This document shows, piece after piece, positions 50,101 to 59,060 of a stretch of DNA of 64,000 nucleotides. How positions within the stretch are numbered: the first letter of the stretch is position 1; the number at the start of each line of letters is the position of its first letter. Source of the stretch: Tubulanus polymorphus (Eukaryota; Nemertea; Palaeonemertea; Tubulaniformes; Tubulanidae); contig NC_134026.1 in the NCBI RefSeq assembly GCF_964204645.1, forward strand, positions 11,124,450 to 11,188,449, read 5' to 3'. A program made the translations under genes and the position numbers. Under the pieces are notes generated by a model that saw nothing but the letters and a program-made list of their open reading frames with translations, searched no databases and was not told the origin of the DNA.

Positions 50101-51032
50101 AATTTTTCCTTGCTAATTTCTCCATTTTCTTAGTGTAAGCTTCGAAAAGTTTTGCTCTTTATTCACTCTTGCCTGTAACTATAGTAACAAGCAGCTGGGG
50201 TCCAGCGAGTCAGCGATGCTCATGGTGAGTTTGACCACTTACAGCTGTCAGTATCAATTAAATTGTTGTTGATACTGGCTCTTTGAGAGTGGAAATGCCG
50301 CGATCATAACCACTGGGATAGACTTTAGAGTGGTTCTGTCCGTTCGTCCAGGTAGAATAAAGTTGTTATTTTTTATATGTGGGGGAGGGGTTTTAGCAGA
50401 AGTACATGTTTATTTATTACTCTGCATATTCATGTATGTTCGTGGGAAATTCTTAAGCTATGTCAATGAGTTGTTTTGAAATACAACTTGGTATCAGTGA
50501 GTTATTTGTCTGCATATGGTGGCCTGACCTTAAAAAAAATGGAAAATGAGAAACTGCGAACGATTCTAGCAACTGTGCCCTGCCATGGTAAACACTAACG
50601 GCAATATTCTAAATCTTTAAAATAACTGGTAAGCCTAATGAAATCTTTATGAATTTTGATGATTATTTGCTCTCTACATTTTCTAATTTTAATTTCAATT
50701 TTCAATTAACTGTTGGCTTTAAGGTTCATTGAACAGCTTCAAAACACCCGTGTTGAATCATGGATGTGAAGCTCGTTCCCCCTGGATAGTTTGAATTAAA
50801 CATGCACCATCATGTCAAGTCAGGAAAGTCCATATTAAGAATTATGTTCTTGTCTTTATTTTTCAGTAGTGGTATGCGTCCAGGAGATATATTAATACAA
50901 ATCAATGGTGCTTCTGTGAGGTCGGCGAAAGATGTGTACAAAGCAACTGCTGAACACTCCGAAATGGATGTGACTCTAGTTCGTGGGCATCAAAAGATCA
51001 TTCTTAAGATTAAACCAGAGGATATGAATTAG
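34725..51032 (+). CDS. HTRA2: HTRA2/Omi-like mitochondrial serine protease
   Basis: Six coding exons (34725-35128, 43825-44026, 48333-48527, 48924-49071, 49173-49353, 50867-51032) with GT/AG junctions and matching phases give 1296 nt, 431 residues plus stop; human HTRA2 has 458. Residues 1-50 are Arg/Lys-rich, like a mitochondrial presequence, followed by a single membrane segment (about 54-73). The trypsin-like domain has His164 in TNAHVV, Asp194 in PVTDLATVK and Ser271 in [14 protein letters not shown] domain fills the last ~100 residues, with [10 protein letters not shown] and SGMRPGDIL. It should act as intermembrane-space protein quality control. No AVPS-like IAP-binding tetrapeptide is visible after the membrane segment. 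The introns are swollen by transposons, intron 1 to 8.7 kb. Confidence 0.93.
35262..35326 (-). ncRNA. Hammerhead-ribozyme-like motif, Penelope type
   Basis: On the minus strand: stem I CCAC (35320-35317) pairs with GTGG (35276-35273). The core CTGATGA (35316-35310) is followed by a 7-bp stem II GGCTGTT/AACAGCC with loop AGTC. Then come GAAA (35290-35287), a tiny 3-bp stem III CGT/ACG, and a GTT cleavage triplet. All invariant blocks are in the right order. One extra U precedes stem II. Short-stem hammerheads of this kind are known from Penelope-like elements. Activity is not shown. Confidence 0.6.
35365..35393 (+). repeat. Inverted half-copy of the hammerhead repeat
   Basis: CAACAGCCGAAATGTTGTGG followed by TTTCATTC on the plus strand repeats the stem II/GAAA/stem I half of 35262-35290 in opposite orientation. 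The catalytic CTGATGA half is missing. Confidence 0.6.
35400..36187. other. HTRA2 intron 1, no recognised feature
   Basis: AT-rich intronic sequence between the hammerhead repeat and the first pearl/HINE copy. Confidence 0.4.
36188..36945 (+). mobile_element. Pearl/HINE-like element, 3'-truncated
   Basis: Starts TAGCCCACTTGAAACTTTAG with the TAGCCC...GGGCTA hairpin and a short CCGT microsatellite. It continues through the shared ~600-bp body (CACATCTTCAGGCC, CAAGATGGCCGACTG) and one 154-bp core unit, then stops without the usual 3' end. Confidence 0.75.
36975..37088 (+). repeat. 3' end of a hairpin-TCTTGT repeat family
   Basis: Shares GGGAGTGTAT, AACCCACAGA, ATCATTT and the end hairpin GCCCCTTGGGGC followed by TCTTGT with the copy at 57775-57880. 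A palindrome followed by TCTTGT also occurs in reverse at 58275-58292. Confidence 0.6.
37089..37263 (+). repeat. Pearl/HINE internal fragment
   Basis: Matches the body region of the complete copies (GAAGACGCTTTTATCAATTA, then GGGCCCATCAGC, then CAAGATGG.CGTCCTGTGACC) but lacks both ends. Confidence 0.7.
37264..39094. repeat. AT-rich degenerate repeats in HTRA2 intron 1
   Basis: A motif like GTGATTAAACTTGATT.GA recurs near 37505, 37720, 37795 and 37969 among AATAATTATAGA-type sequence. From 38.2 to 39.1 kb I see no element or gene. Confidence 0.4.
39095..39330 (+). repeat. Pearl/HINE 5' fragment
   Basis: Begins TAGCCCACTTGGGACTTACG and keeps CACATCTGCAGCCCAAAAAC and CAAGATGTCCAACTGG, but has no microsatellite or core array. 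Confidence 0.65.
39363..39450. repeat. 88-bp near-perfect hairpin
   Basis: Arms 39363-39404 and 39409-39450 (ATAGGGAATATGTTGTTTCA outermost) are complementary over ~42 bp with a few mismatches around a 4-nt loop. The hairpin marks a sharp change to very AT-rich sequence on its right. Confidence 0.85.
39669..39926 (+). CDS. Small AT-rich ORF, unknown
   Basis: An 85-codon open frame in the AT-rich block right of the 88-bp hairpin. Lys/Glu/Ile/Asn-rich; acidic-basic start [18 protein letters not shown], later [12 protein letters not shown] recognise no domain. The composition resembles AT-rich viral or selfish elements rather than this genome's exons. It could be a chance frame in AT-rich DNA, but its length and amino-acid pattern argue mildly against that. 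Confidence 0.3.
   Translation: MSFNGSFVMKMKTEEEEPKFKIEIKETNKLFLQFNIRNYISATNLVSARYYKIDNITMINQISSNETYLITELVDTFDNGVKNRI
40045..40350 (-). CDS. AT-rich ORF with C-terminal C2H2 zinc finger
   Basis: A 101-codon frame starting [15 protein letters not shown], 4 bp from the start of the pearl/HINE copy at 40354. It has a helical, Asn/Lys/Ile-rich body and ends with a complete C2H2 finger [20 protein letters not shown] plus H. A single finger with intact spacing is unlikely by chance. It faces the ORF at 39669-39926. Function unknown; the N-terminus may have been cut by the insertion. Confidence 0.45.
   Translation of the reverse strand: MSENKVLEILHLIYKNQQNIKSIIMISGLFSFSTYSIKQLLEFYDSCKIRYTELKENINYISDRLNNIKCCEICNKRYKNKKSLRNHMYIHEFDEKLYESK
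40354..41587 (+). mobile_element. Complete pearl/HINE-like element
   Basis: Starts TAGCCCACTTGGGACTTTAG with nested hairpin stems TAGCCC/GGGCTA and GGGACT/AGTCCC. Next comes (CCGT)n, a ~600-bp body and four core units whose GGGGGC anchor falls at 41048, 41202, 41356 and 41510, exactly 154 bp apart. It ends in the hairpin CCACTTCCCAAGTGG and CCCCTAG. It is inserted between T runs without duplication, as Helentron-type elements do. No ORF. Confidence 0.85.
42003..42092. repeat. GC-rich tandem of ~45-50 bp
   Basis: About two units of CCCCGGCCGCAGCCACACAT-type sequence in an AT-rich intron. Confidence 0.5.
42224..42271. repeat. 24-bp tandem duplication
   Basis: GATCTTCCGGAAACTGAACA plus CTGA is repeated once immediately, with one base change. 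Confidence 0.8.
42358..43584 (+). mobile_element. Complete pearl/HINE-like element, second copy
   Basis: Same architecture as 40354-41587: TAGCCC hairpin, short CCGT run, body, several 154-bp-type core units, CCCAAGTGGGC hairpin and CCCCTAG end before TTTTT. Same orientation, about 770 bp downstream of the first. Similar enough to suggest recent common origin. Confidence 0.85.
43825..44026 (+). CDS. HTRA2: HTRA2 exon 2
   Basis: Between TTTCAG and GTAAGT; phase 2 in, phase 0 out. Encodes the catalytic His (TNAHVV) and Asp ([10 protein letters not shown]). Confidence 0.93.
44835..45119. mobile_element. TA-flanked MITE (pogo/mariner type)
   Basis: Inverted ends CAGTCTACCTCAGATATAAC and CAGTCTACCTCGGATGTAAC, with TA on both sides (44833-44834, 45120-45121). 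285 bp, no ORF. Within HTRA2 intron 2. Confidence 0.75.
46121..46237 (+). CDS. Possible in-frame cassette exon in HTRA2 intron 2
   Basis: 117 nt, fully open in the phase required between exons 2 and 3 (both phase 0), bounded by TTTCAACAG and AAG|GTAAGA. It would insert 39 residues ([20 protein letters not shown]...) after the catalytic Asp segment, where other HTRA2 proteins have none. It may be a pseudo-exon. Confidence 0.25.
46640..47620 (+). repeat. Old, diverged pearl-like core array
   Basis: Degenerate units with AAAGTTGT, 'TTTCA.GACCAT', 'TATGGC.ACCAGGTG' and a weak 3' end GAAGTGGGCCATAGGGC. Related in layout to the 154-bp core but much diverged. Confidence 0.45.
48333..48527 (+). CDS. 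HTRA2: HTRA2 exon 3
   Basis: Phase 0 in and out. Encodes [20 protein letters not shown] and [10 protein letters not shown], the strands leading to the nucleophile. Confidence 0.93.
48924..49071 (+). CDS. HTRA2: HTRA2 exon 4
   Basis: Begins at the nucleophile motif FGNSGGPLV and ends in the protease-PDZ linker; phase 0 in, phase 1 out. Confidence 0.93.
49173..49353 (+). CDS. HTRA2: HTRA2 exon 5
   Basis: Linker and first part of the PDZ domain ([10 protein letters not shown], then [14 protein letters not shown]); phase 1 in, phase 2 out. Confidence 0.93.
49418..50326. repeat. Foldback repeats in HTRA2 intron 5
   Basis: Two inverted pairs: 49418-49439 with 49517-49538 (CAGCTATCAATCTGC type, 1-2 mismatches), and 49606-49632 with 50300-50326 (AAAGTCTATCCCAGTGGTTA..., 27 bp exact). 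A relative of the first occurs at about 54660-54683. Probably a foldback MITE. Confidence 0.65.
50867..51032 (+). CDS. HTRA2: HTRA2 exon 6 and stop
   Basis: After TTTTTCAG. Encodes the rest of the PDZ domain ([20 protein letters not shown] ... KPEDMN) and TAG at 51030-51032. Confidence 0.93.
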
Positions 51033-51265
51033 GCTGTGCGCACATATGATGCATCAAATGCATATCCAGTTGTAACTATGTACCTCTATGCCGTGATATT
51101 CATTATGAAAAAGACCTGACATGTGTGTTGCTTAAATGACGGATTGTTGATGAACAAAAATCTCATCTCACGGACACACTGCAAATCGCACACTAAAATC
51201 TCCAGCAGCAGACCAAATACATATGCAAATTTCGGTGCGAAATCTGTAAGCGCAGATGCCATGCA

Positions 51266-51271
51266 AATAAA
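51266..51271 (+). terminator. Candidate HTRA2 polyadenylation signal
   Basis: AATAAA 234 bp after the HTRA2 stop, the first canonical hexamer downstream that I noticed. Confidence 0.4.
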
Positions 51272-52064
51272 ATTGCATTGCGTCCCCGGCTTAATTGTCG
51301 AAATATAACTCCTTTGGATGAACATTAATGAAATGTAAGTTCATGTATGTAAGGTTCATTATACGTGTATAATATGAACATTGTGAGTTTCATGCAACAG
51401 TTGGCAACTCTTATACAAGTACAACGGTTTGATTGTTGTGGAAATGACTGCCTAATGCCAACATCCGATGTATCTTACGTAGATATACATTGAAAGGTTT
51501 GTGTAGAGAAAATATGATGATTCATTCATGATGTAAAATGCTGGTAATATCCGTAATCACTTTCCCATGATGTATAGGGGCCACGAAACGTTCCAGATTC
51601 CTAGCCTTATAACACTCGTCTGATGTCATTTGTGTCCAAGTTATGATTCCCCTATTTTAGAATCCTGTCGGAGAGAATCAGTTGTCATGTGAACACAAAA
51701 AACTTGTTAAACGAAGGAAAAGACGCTCAAGGGAATTCCGTAAAGTCTGAACTATATAAACCTTGAAACAACTCTGAAATCAAAGGCTCAAACAATATCA
51801 AATATATCTAATGAATGAATAGCAAATGACTTAAGCACGTGCAGACAAGCAAGTGTCGGTTATTGTTAGTTCCAGGACGAATAAGTTACCTTCCGGTTCG
51901 GGTGATAACACGACCTACACCTCGCGCGATTTCAAGGTCATCGATAACGTCATTGCTAGCGCACAAATTATATGAAAATAGATTGGCATTATGGCTAGTT
52001 TTAAGGGTATGAAGATGGGCTAGGGCTAGGGGCTATTAATAGTTAAAGGTTCGTGGTCCCGTGT

Positions 52065-52135
52065 CTTGGCCACGTTGGTGCAGCGGGTAAGGCGCTGGGC
52101 TCGCACGCTGCGGGTTCCGTTTTCGAATTTCTAAG
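52065..52135 (+). repeat. tRNA-derived SINE relic
   Basis: A-box-like TGGTGCAGCGGGTAAGGCG, then GCTGGGCTCGCACGCTGCGG and a damaged B box (GGTTCCG...TTCGAATTTC). It reads as a tRNA-like head with an insertion in the B box, so it is not a working tRNA gene. Confidence 0.45.
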
Positions 52136-52645
52136 TCCAACAATTCTGCGCATGCGTTTTTAGCAACGTCAGTTCAGTTGTTGGAATAAACCCGACCCGA
52201 AGAAAAGGTAACTCTTTCGTCCTGGAAGTAACGCTATTAGAATTACGTCTACATATAGTATTACTGTGTATATATTGCAACATTCGGTTACATGCGTTCC
52301 TGTTCACTGAAAACCTTGGTAGTTCCGGATTGTGGAAGGTCGGTGAACTGTCATCGCTGTATCGTCAAAGGCGTTAAGGTGAATATCGTGTTGTAAGCGA
52401 TGCACCAAATTCCGCTAAGAGCCGATTTCAGTCGGCGTTGTCGAGCCGCTCGAATAAGGAGGCAATCATATAAGCGCCGCCGTAACACTATCAGATGATG
52501 AGCACTCTGAAAATATAAATGTGCAGATGGTTAAATCATACTTTGGAATTCGGGAAAATATAACATTAGTAATATAACAGTCTTGTTCTATGTTACATGT
52601 ATTTGGCAAGTATATATACATGTATATACATCTAGTTTATTACTA

Positions 52646-52817
52646 CAGTGGAATCTCGTTAATACGTGTCTGGTGGGCAAAACGGATATTGTCTTATTAA
52701 ACAGGATCGTATTATCCAAAGCTTGATTGATATAAATATCTTGGCTGGGACTTGCTGGAAATAATCTAAATACACGGGTTTCGTCTAAAACAGAATCGTA
52801 TTAACGAGGTTCAACGG
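52646..52817. mobile_element. TA-flanked pogo-like MITE
   Basis: Inverted ends CAGTGGAATCTCGTTAATAC and CCGTTGAACCTCGTTAATAC (read inward from 52817), with TA on both sides (52644-52645, 52818-52819). 172 bp, 44 bp beyond the stop of the 466-residue ORF. Confidence 0.7.
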
Positions 52818-52861
52818 TAATTAGAATAGATGTTCCGATCGGGATAGCATGTATATATATT

Positions 52862-54262
52862 TCAAAGAATATATCGGGGTAGATTCGATAAACCACAACG
52901 ATTCGGATGCAAAATTTTAACTATATGTTGATACGGATTGTTAACGCACGCTGTGTTTTTAGTACGCACCACGTTTTTGATGGTTAAAACACGTATCTCT
53001 TCGCGGAGGAAATCGATTGACTCATCAAGGTCACGTGGGATGCATCTCACCCTGTCCAGCGACCGGTGAGTGTTGTCCGGTACAGCGTCGATAACGAAAG
53101 CTTCATTTTTAGAACCGACCCCCATGTCCACCGACATTTCATCCCAAACAGCGCCGATACCTTTACAACCACTACATACACCTCGCAGTAAAGAGCCTAC
53201 CTCTTTGAGAAGAACATATTTATGCCTACATAAATGCCCCGTTTCCGTATCAAAAGAAATTAGGGAGGTCAATTCCGGCGGTACCTCTATATTTTCTTCG
53301 CACATCTCGCAATAAGATCTGGCAAAGATGTTGTTGGGATACCGTCGTATATCAAAATGGCTGTCACGAATTGAAGCGTTCAAACCATGTAAAAGCGATC
53401 GCATATTTTCTCCCGTTAACCGATCTCTCAACAATCCGGCTGTGGTTGTCATTAATATAATCTGCTTGTCAGTGAACTTTTGAAACGAATTTAAATGAGC
53501 GGACATTTTACGCTTTCTGCGGTATCGCGATGCTTTATCTCTTTCGTCGGGACTCCACATCGGGGGTGGTTCGTCGAGACAATACGCGATAGGCGAGTCT
53601 GGCGGCATCGTGTCCCTACTCGTAGCATCGAAGCTACTTCTCCAAATAGGGGTTCGGCGGCTTCCGCGGAATTTATCAACTTCCATTCTCTCGTCGTCTG
53701 TAGACGGACTCGTCTGCGAATGTCGCGAAATCGATGCTTTTCGTTCCCGTATATCCTGATCCGGTTCTATATCATAATCCGCTGACGTTGCACCGATCAA
53801 TCCGGTCAACGCGATATCGTTTATCATAGAATTCACTGGTAAACCATCGTAGTCGTTTAACCTAAATTGACTGGAATTTAAATGGAACGATGGATTTAAC
53901 TGCCCGAGAACATCTTCGATCTGGTTTTCGAAATTCCTCTCGTCTGGTGCAGTGAGCCCCGAAAAGTCAACGGCACTGCCATCTGTGCTGAGCCATATCC
54001 TCTCAGCGACTAGGAAATATTCGGTTCTTTCAATCGAAAAAATGTTCGTATCGTTGCTTATCGTAGACGCATACGTTCGTATGTTTTCGTCTGTTGTAAA
54101 GCGACTGCGGTAAGGAGTAGTGGCGCTCTCGCTATGTTTGTCAAGATCGCTCATGTAACCGGCATCGGTCAGTATGCTACCAGCGTCCGATAAAAAGGTT
54201 TCCGATAATGTTGCACGGTCAACGTCATCTTGAGATGTACCGAATGTTTCGTCATTATCCAT
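52862..54262 (-). CDS. Unrecognised 466-residue protein, probable host gene
   Basis: Long single-exon frame with balanced codon use, clearly more GC-rich than its flanks, and a good start context (AAAATGG). Just upstream on the minus strand a TTTATATTTCTAG acceptor at about 54308 suggests a 5' UTR intron. The first ~280 residues are acidic/Ser/Thr-rich and likely disordered, with a basic RYRRKRK block near 250. The C-terminal part has YCEMCEENIEVPPEL (about 314), CRHKYVLL (about 347) and CSGCKG (about 367), which could bind one zinc. I do not recognise the family. It lies tail-to-tail with HTRA2. It might be a nuclear or signalling adaptor, but no function can be claimed. Confidence 0.75.
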   Translation of the reverse strand: MDNDETFGTSQDDVDRATLSETFLSDAGSILTDAGYMSDLDKHSESATTPYRSRFTTDENIRTYASTISNDTNIFSIERTEYFLVAERIWLSTDGSAVDFSGLTAPDERNFENQIEDVLGQLNPSFHLNSSQFRLNDYDGLPVNSMINDIALTGLIGATSADYDIEPDQDIRERKASISRHSQTSPSTDDERMEVDKFRGSRRTPIWRSSFDATSRDTMPPDSPIAYCLDEPPPMWSPDERDKASRYRRKRKMSAHLNSFQKFTDKQIILMTTTAGLLRDRLTGENMRSLLHGLNASIRDSHFDIRRYPNNIFARSYCEMCEENIEVPPELTSLISFDTETGHLCRHKYVLLKEVGSLLRGVCSGCKGIGAVWDEMSVDMGVGSKNEAFVIDAVPDNTHRSLDRVRCIPRDLDESIDFLREEIRVLTIKNVVRTKNTACVNNPYQHIVKILHPNRCGLSNLPRYIL

Positions 54263-54309
54263 TTTCTGGAACGACTAGTCGTTTGGACTCCCCAACACTA
54301 CAGCTCTAG

Positions 54310-55322
54310 AAATATAAAATGATTATTTCGAATTAAAAATTGCAGAACGGAAACTACAGGTTGGAAAATATTGCTAGAGCTCAAGGGGCAACTTGGGGAC
54401 TGCAATATACATTGATTGAATGAAACTAAGGGGTCATGACACCATGTAACCACGTGGGGACTTCATTACAAGCATTAAATGCTTGACAATTCGATGTATT
54501 CCCAACCGCTATTTAAATATGTATATAAAAACTCAAAGGAGGGGTTGCACGAGATGACGTCACTAATGCCTTCTCTTCAGACAAAAATTGGTGGCATGAA
54601 CAATCCAAAAATCATAAATATGTTGTGAGATCAAGGATACTCCCTCAGTCAAATTGATGCAGCTGTCAATCTGCTGTCTGTATCCACCCTTCAGACAATC
54701 GACAGATTATCGCTATCCTTATAAAAGCTGATCGTCGAGATTTCACCAGGAAGTGCGACGAGGTTCGCCAGGTTCACCAATATTCCCAGGATTCAGACAC
54801 CGATTGTAGACACAGCTCATCTCCAATATCAACATGATATCTGGGACAGACATCGCCACCGTTTAACTAAGTATTTGAAACGCAAGGCTCAGATTGTTTT
54901 TGTTTGAAAAAATTAGCAAATCATTTTGAAAAGTTAATATTAAACAAGTTTTCAGTTTGCGTACTAGCAGAGAGGACAATAGGCCTGTGAAAGGCGAAGC
55001 AAAACTAAAATTAAAACACGGGTTTCAGAAAATTATCAATATGGCCAGTACAAATAAATTGTGTAGCCTCATAAACTAATATTGTATTGCGTCCATTGCA
55101 CGAAAGTTATTTCAAACCTAGACAGCTCTATTCTGCTTTTCGTTCACCGTCATAAGACAATGAAGCATACATCATGTTTCTTGTATTTATGGGACTGAGG
55201 ACAGGTGGAAAATGCCTAATTTAATTCGACATATTTGCAAACTAAACACTTGCGTCAACTGTATATTTTTGAAGAACCCTGTAGTATCGTGTATCAAGTA
55301 TGTTACCGTTCACAAATACAAA
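54310..55322. other. Upstream region of the 466-residue gene
   Basis: No coding region seen. It contains a fragment at 54660-54683 related to the HTRA2 intron 5 foldback (CAGCTGTCAATCTGCTGTCT). Confidence 0.4.
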
Positions 55323-56412
55323 CTAGGGGGTCCAGGGACGCCTTGCCCACTTGAAAAGTGGTTTCAAATGCTCGACAATCTAACAATTTCGATATTCAAC
55401 GTCCCCTGGTGACCATATACAAGAACCAATCACCTTGAAACTCACCACAATCATAGAACATGTCAGCAGCTACTGTTTTTTGTAATTGATTGTGGTAACA
55501 AAATATGCCTATTATCAATTTGTTATGGAAATACTAAGTGATTCTTCTGTTCAACGCCCCCTGGAGGAGACCATATGCAAAACCAAATGTTGTCACACCA
55601 TAATCATAGAATATGTCATCAGTTACAACTTTGCAATTGATCATGGTAACAAAATATGCCTAGGTTCAAATATAATAGAGAAACATTAAGTTATTGTAAT
55701 ATTCAACGCCCCCTGGTGGCCATATACAATGACCTTGAAACTCGCCAATATCATAGAACACGTTAAGAGCTACAACTTTCCAATTGATTCTGCTAAGAAA
55801 ATATGCTTAGGTATCGATATAATGTAGAAAAACATTTTTTTCCACCTACGAATGAGAACTGATGACACCAAGATGGCCGCCAATTGCATCATAATTTGCT
55901 GATCCAAAATACCTGTCTCAGGTATAAAAGATCCCTTTCCAAAGAATACCCATCACTAATTGCAATGAGAAATAGCAAACCAGTAGGAAGTTACAGAACG
56001 CAGAATTCGGGACAAAATTGTCATTTTTTTGAGCACATAAAAGGTCATAGGACGGCCATCTTGTGTCGGATCGACCAAATTTTTCTTATGCTGTTGGGCC
56101 GTTGGAAGATTAAAATATATACGAAAGATCAAGATATTGATCAAAGCGTCTTAAAAATTTCCCTCAAAAACTTCAAAAATGTGTATAAAGTGCTGATGGC
56201 GAACAACAATAGCTGCCAGGCCGCCATCTTGTTTCTGACAGGTCCAGTTTTTGGGCTGCAGATGTGTCTAGGGTAGATACACGTGTACCCAAATATCAAA
56301 ACATTACATTGAAGCGTCTTCAAAACTTTCCTAAATAACTGGATTCCGTCTACGGACGACGGACGAAAAGTGAACGCAATAGCCCACATGGACTTAAGTC
56401 CCAAGCGGGCTA
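55323..56412 (-). mobile_element. Pearl/HINE-like element, inverted copy
   Basis: Minus orientation. The TAGCCCGC start lies at 56412 and a CCCCCTAG-type 3' end at 55323. Inside are the body (GGCCGCCATCTTG region as read on plus) and about three core units. Same hairpins as the complete plus-strand copies. Confidence 0.83.
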
Positions 56413-57774
56413 AAAAGTGCCTCAGCAGCACGCATCGAGTGTACAAATTATTCACTGTGAACCACTCCATCCGGGACTTAAAGGGCACTGCCCAATAAAT
56501 TGTACATTTTGTGATTATTGAACCAAATACTACTTGTATATGAATAACAACCTGTGACCTGACTGATCGAAAACAAAAATTACTAATAAGACCTATATTA
56601 GTCGTTTATTTATTCTTCTTGTTTACGTAGTTCACCTACAACCCTTAGTCGGCGCTATTTTTGCGGTATCTCCGTGATAAACACGAGCTCCTGGTTCGCT
56701 CAGTAGCGTTAACGACAAGCGACTCGACTCTTATATACCGACGCAACTGGGTTTATCGCCGATTAGCGGCAACTAGCGGTTGCTCTATCGGTTCGACATA
56801 AGCCGGCTTGAGACGGAAACCCGACGCCTATACCGACTCGACGCAAGCCGTCCGGCTACTTGTCCATGTTCTACTCCGGCCTACAGTAGGCGGACAGTTG
56901 TATACGTAGTAAAATGACTGGAAATAGTTAGAAACACGCACCTGCATATACATAAACAATAACTGTGAGCGCGCTGAAATTGCTGATTTAAAAGTTTTAT
57001 TTCTCAGTAGAGGCTGAACTAAAATTCGAATCAGTAGCATATTATTGGGCCAGCCGTAGGCTGAGCCTATTACTATTTAAATGGAGTGAATTTAAATGAC
57101 ATGATTTCCAGAGCAAAGGCTCTTTGTCTGTGCAACTGAGCATATATTCATACAAATCATTCATTAAAGCATTATCCATTCTCCAAACTCTACGTAGCTG
57201 AATTTTGAAAAAGGGCCTCGTTAAAATTTATATGAGCTTTTTCGCGAATATCTGATCGCAAAAATATTGGTTTTGAAAAGCCAATCAGAAAGCAAAGACT
57301 TCTCTATGATTATTGGCTTAGCCGCAGAAATCAGCAGGTGTTCACGTGAACCCGCGGTATCGTCTACCGTATTACTTACTGGTTTTATTTTTAGATCTAA
57401 AATTGTATCTCAAGATCGATATCTGTAAAAGCTTTAGTTGATTTGGTTTTTGGGAGGAATATTTTATTAGCACCACAGAAAATATCGTTGACCATTGTGC
57501 TAAGTCCGGAAAAAATAGCTTTTTCTTAAATCGGATAGATGACCTTGATATACTAATTAGCCATGTGCTCAAACTACAAATTCAATCAAATTTTATTCTG
57601 CAAAAAATATCAAATCCAATTCAATTTTGTTTTATTGAGCAAATTTCAGAAAATTCAATTCTATTCCACATTAAAATCAATAAGACCAAGGGAAAAGTTA
57701 TATCTGAGGTATTTTATCCTGCCAGATCCAGTCGCTGTCTGTGCTACTTTTGTATTCTACGATTGTAATTGACT
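56413..57774. other. No recognised gene
   Basis: 56640-56870 is locally GC-rich with CGAC/CGGC words, unlike its flanks, but shows no ORF of note. The rest is AT-rich. Confidence 0.4.
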
Positions 57775-57880
57775 CTCAGCTGGGAGTGTATTTTGACAAA
57801 TTTAACCCACAGAATGTATCATCATTTGCCATTTTATGAAAAGCTGGAAGGCTAGCCATAGTGCCCCTCGGGGCTCTTGT
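57775..57880 (+). repeat. Hairpin-TCTTGT repeat, second copy
   Basis: Homologous to 36975-37088, ending in GCCCCTCGGGGC then TCTTGT. Confidence 0.6.
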
Positions 57881-58624
57881 CTATGATTTGTGAACATATT
57901 ATGAATAACTCTTGTGCGATTTTCTATTTATTGGGCATGTGCCCTAAACTGAACTACACACAGTGGGCGTGCTTGTAATCTTTATATAGGCGCGCGCGCC
58001 AAAATATTTTGGTAAAATTATGATTAGAAAATTTAGCTAGGTTAACAGGATTGTATTAAACTTTGAAATAGAATCTTGAAAAATGAATGCGCCAAATGAC
58101 CTTTAACGATTTACTTCTGCGTGAATCATAGTCACCTCGTGGAAAGTGGCCGGTTTAGCACGCGAACGCTCGCAGGGAACGGTACACACCACTGACTGAC
58201 ACTCGGGTTTCGATTAACTTTCGAAGTTATTTAGCATCTTTCGAAGTTATTTTGGATCATGTAACCGTAAAAAAACAAGAGGCCCATGGGCCTTAATGCA
58301 TTGGCAGAAAACACTGTGGTGCGGTATTAAATGGTTAATGTTTTACATCTACCGACAAATTTACACAAAGAGTGAGGGATAAAACCACAGACTTTGTACG
58401 ATTTTCATTCACGCGGAAAATGGATTTCTTGAATGTGCACTCCCGCTCGCTTCAAGATTAAACCCTGAGCAACCTGGAAAATATTTTTGGCAACCAGCAT
58501 CAGCATATCTATAACCTTAAAAATATTGTCTTTTTGTCATGTTGGATTAGTGCCACCAACTGACCTTTTTTCTTCTGCGCTATCATCCTGTCAATCAATT
58601 GGCTATTTTCCGTTTCGTATTCAG
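57881..58624. other. No recognised gene
   Basis: Only a short reversed terminus is seen: ACAAGAGGCCCATGGGCC at 58275-58292, again a palindrome next to TCTTGT when read on the minus strand. Confidence 0.4.
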
Positions 58625-59060
58625 GGTCCCGCTAAATTACGAAATTACGAAATATAATACATCACTTTTAGCCTAAACACTGCAGGATATGTTTTAACGC
58701 ACACTTCGTTCTCCAACCCGTAATTAATTAATCGGTCACTTCAAGTTATATATGAGCATGCATAGAACATTCTCCCCCGGCATGGATTCCAACCTGACGA
58801 TATCGCTAAACTCGCCCACGGCGCGGAACCGTGAGTCCGCTACTGAAGCGAAACAAATTACACTTACGTTTCGTATTTCATCTCATACTTTAGCAGGACC
58901 TACGAAAGAATGGCCATTTCGTTTCGTTGTTTAGCATTTCGTTACGTATTTCGTTTCGTACTTAAGCATTTGGTAATTTCGTTTTCTATGTCGTAATTCC
59001 GTTTTGTATTTCGGAATTTTGTTTCATATTACGTAATTTCGTACTTTAGAAGTACCCTCC
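58625..59060. repeat. TTTCGTA-rich foldback element
   Basis: The left end (CCGCTAAATTACGAAATTAC) and right end (ATTACGTAATTTCGTACTTT) are imperfect inverted repeats. The right half is packed with ATTTCGTTTCGTA variants. Confidence 0.55.
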
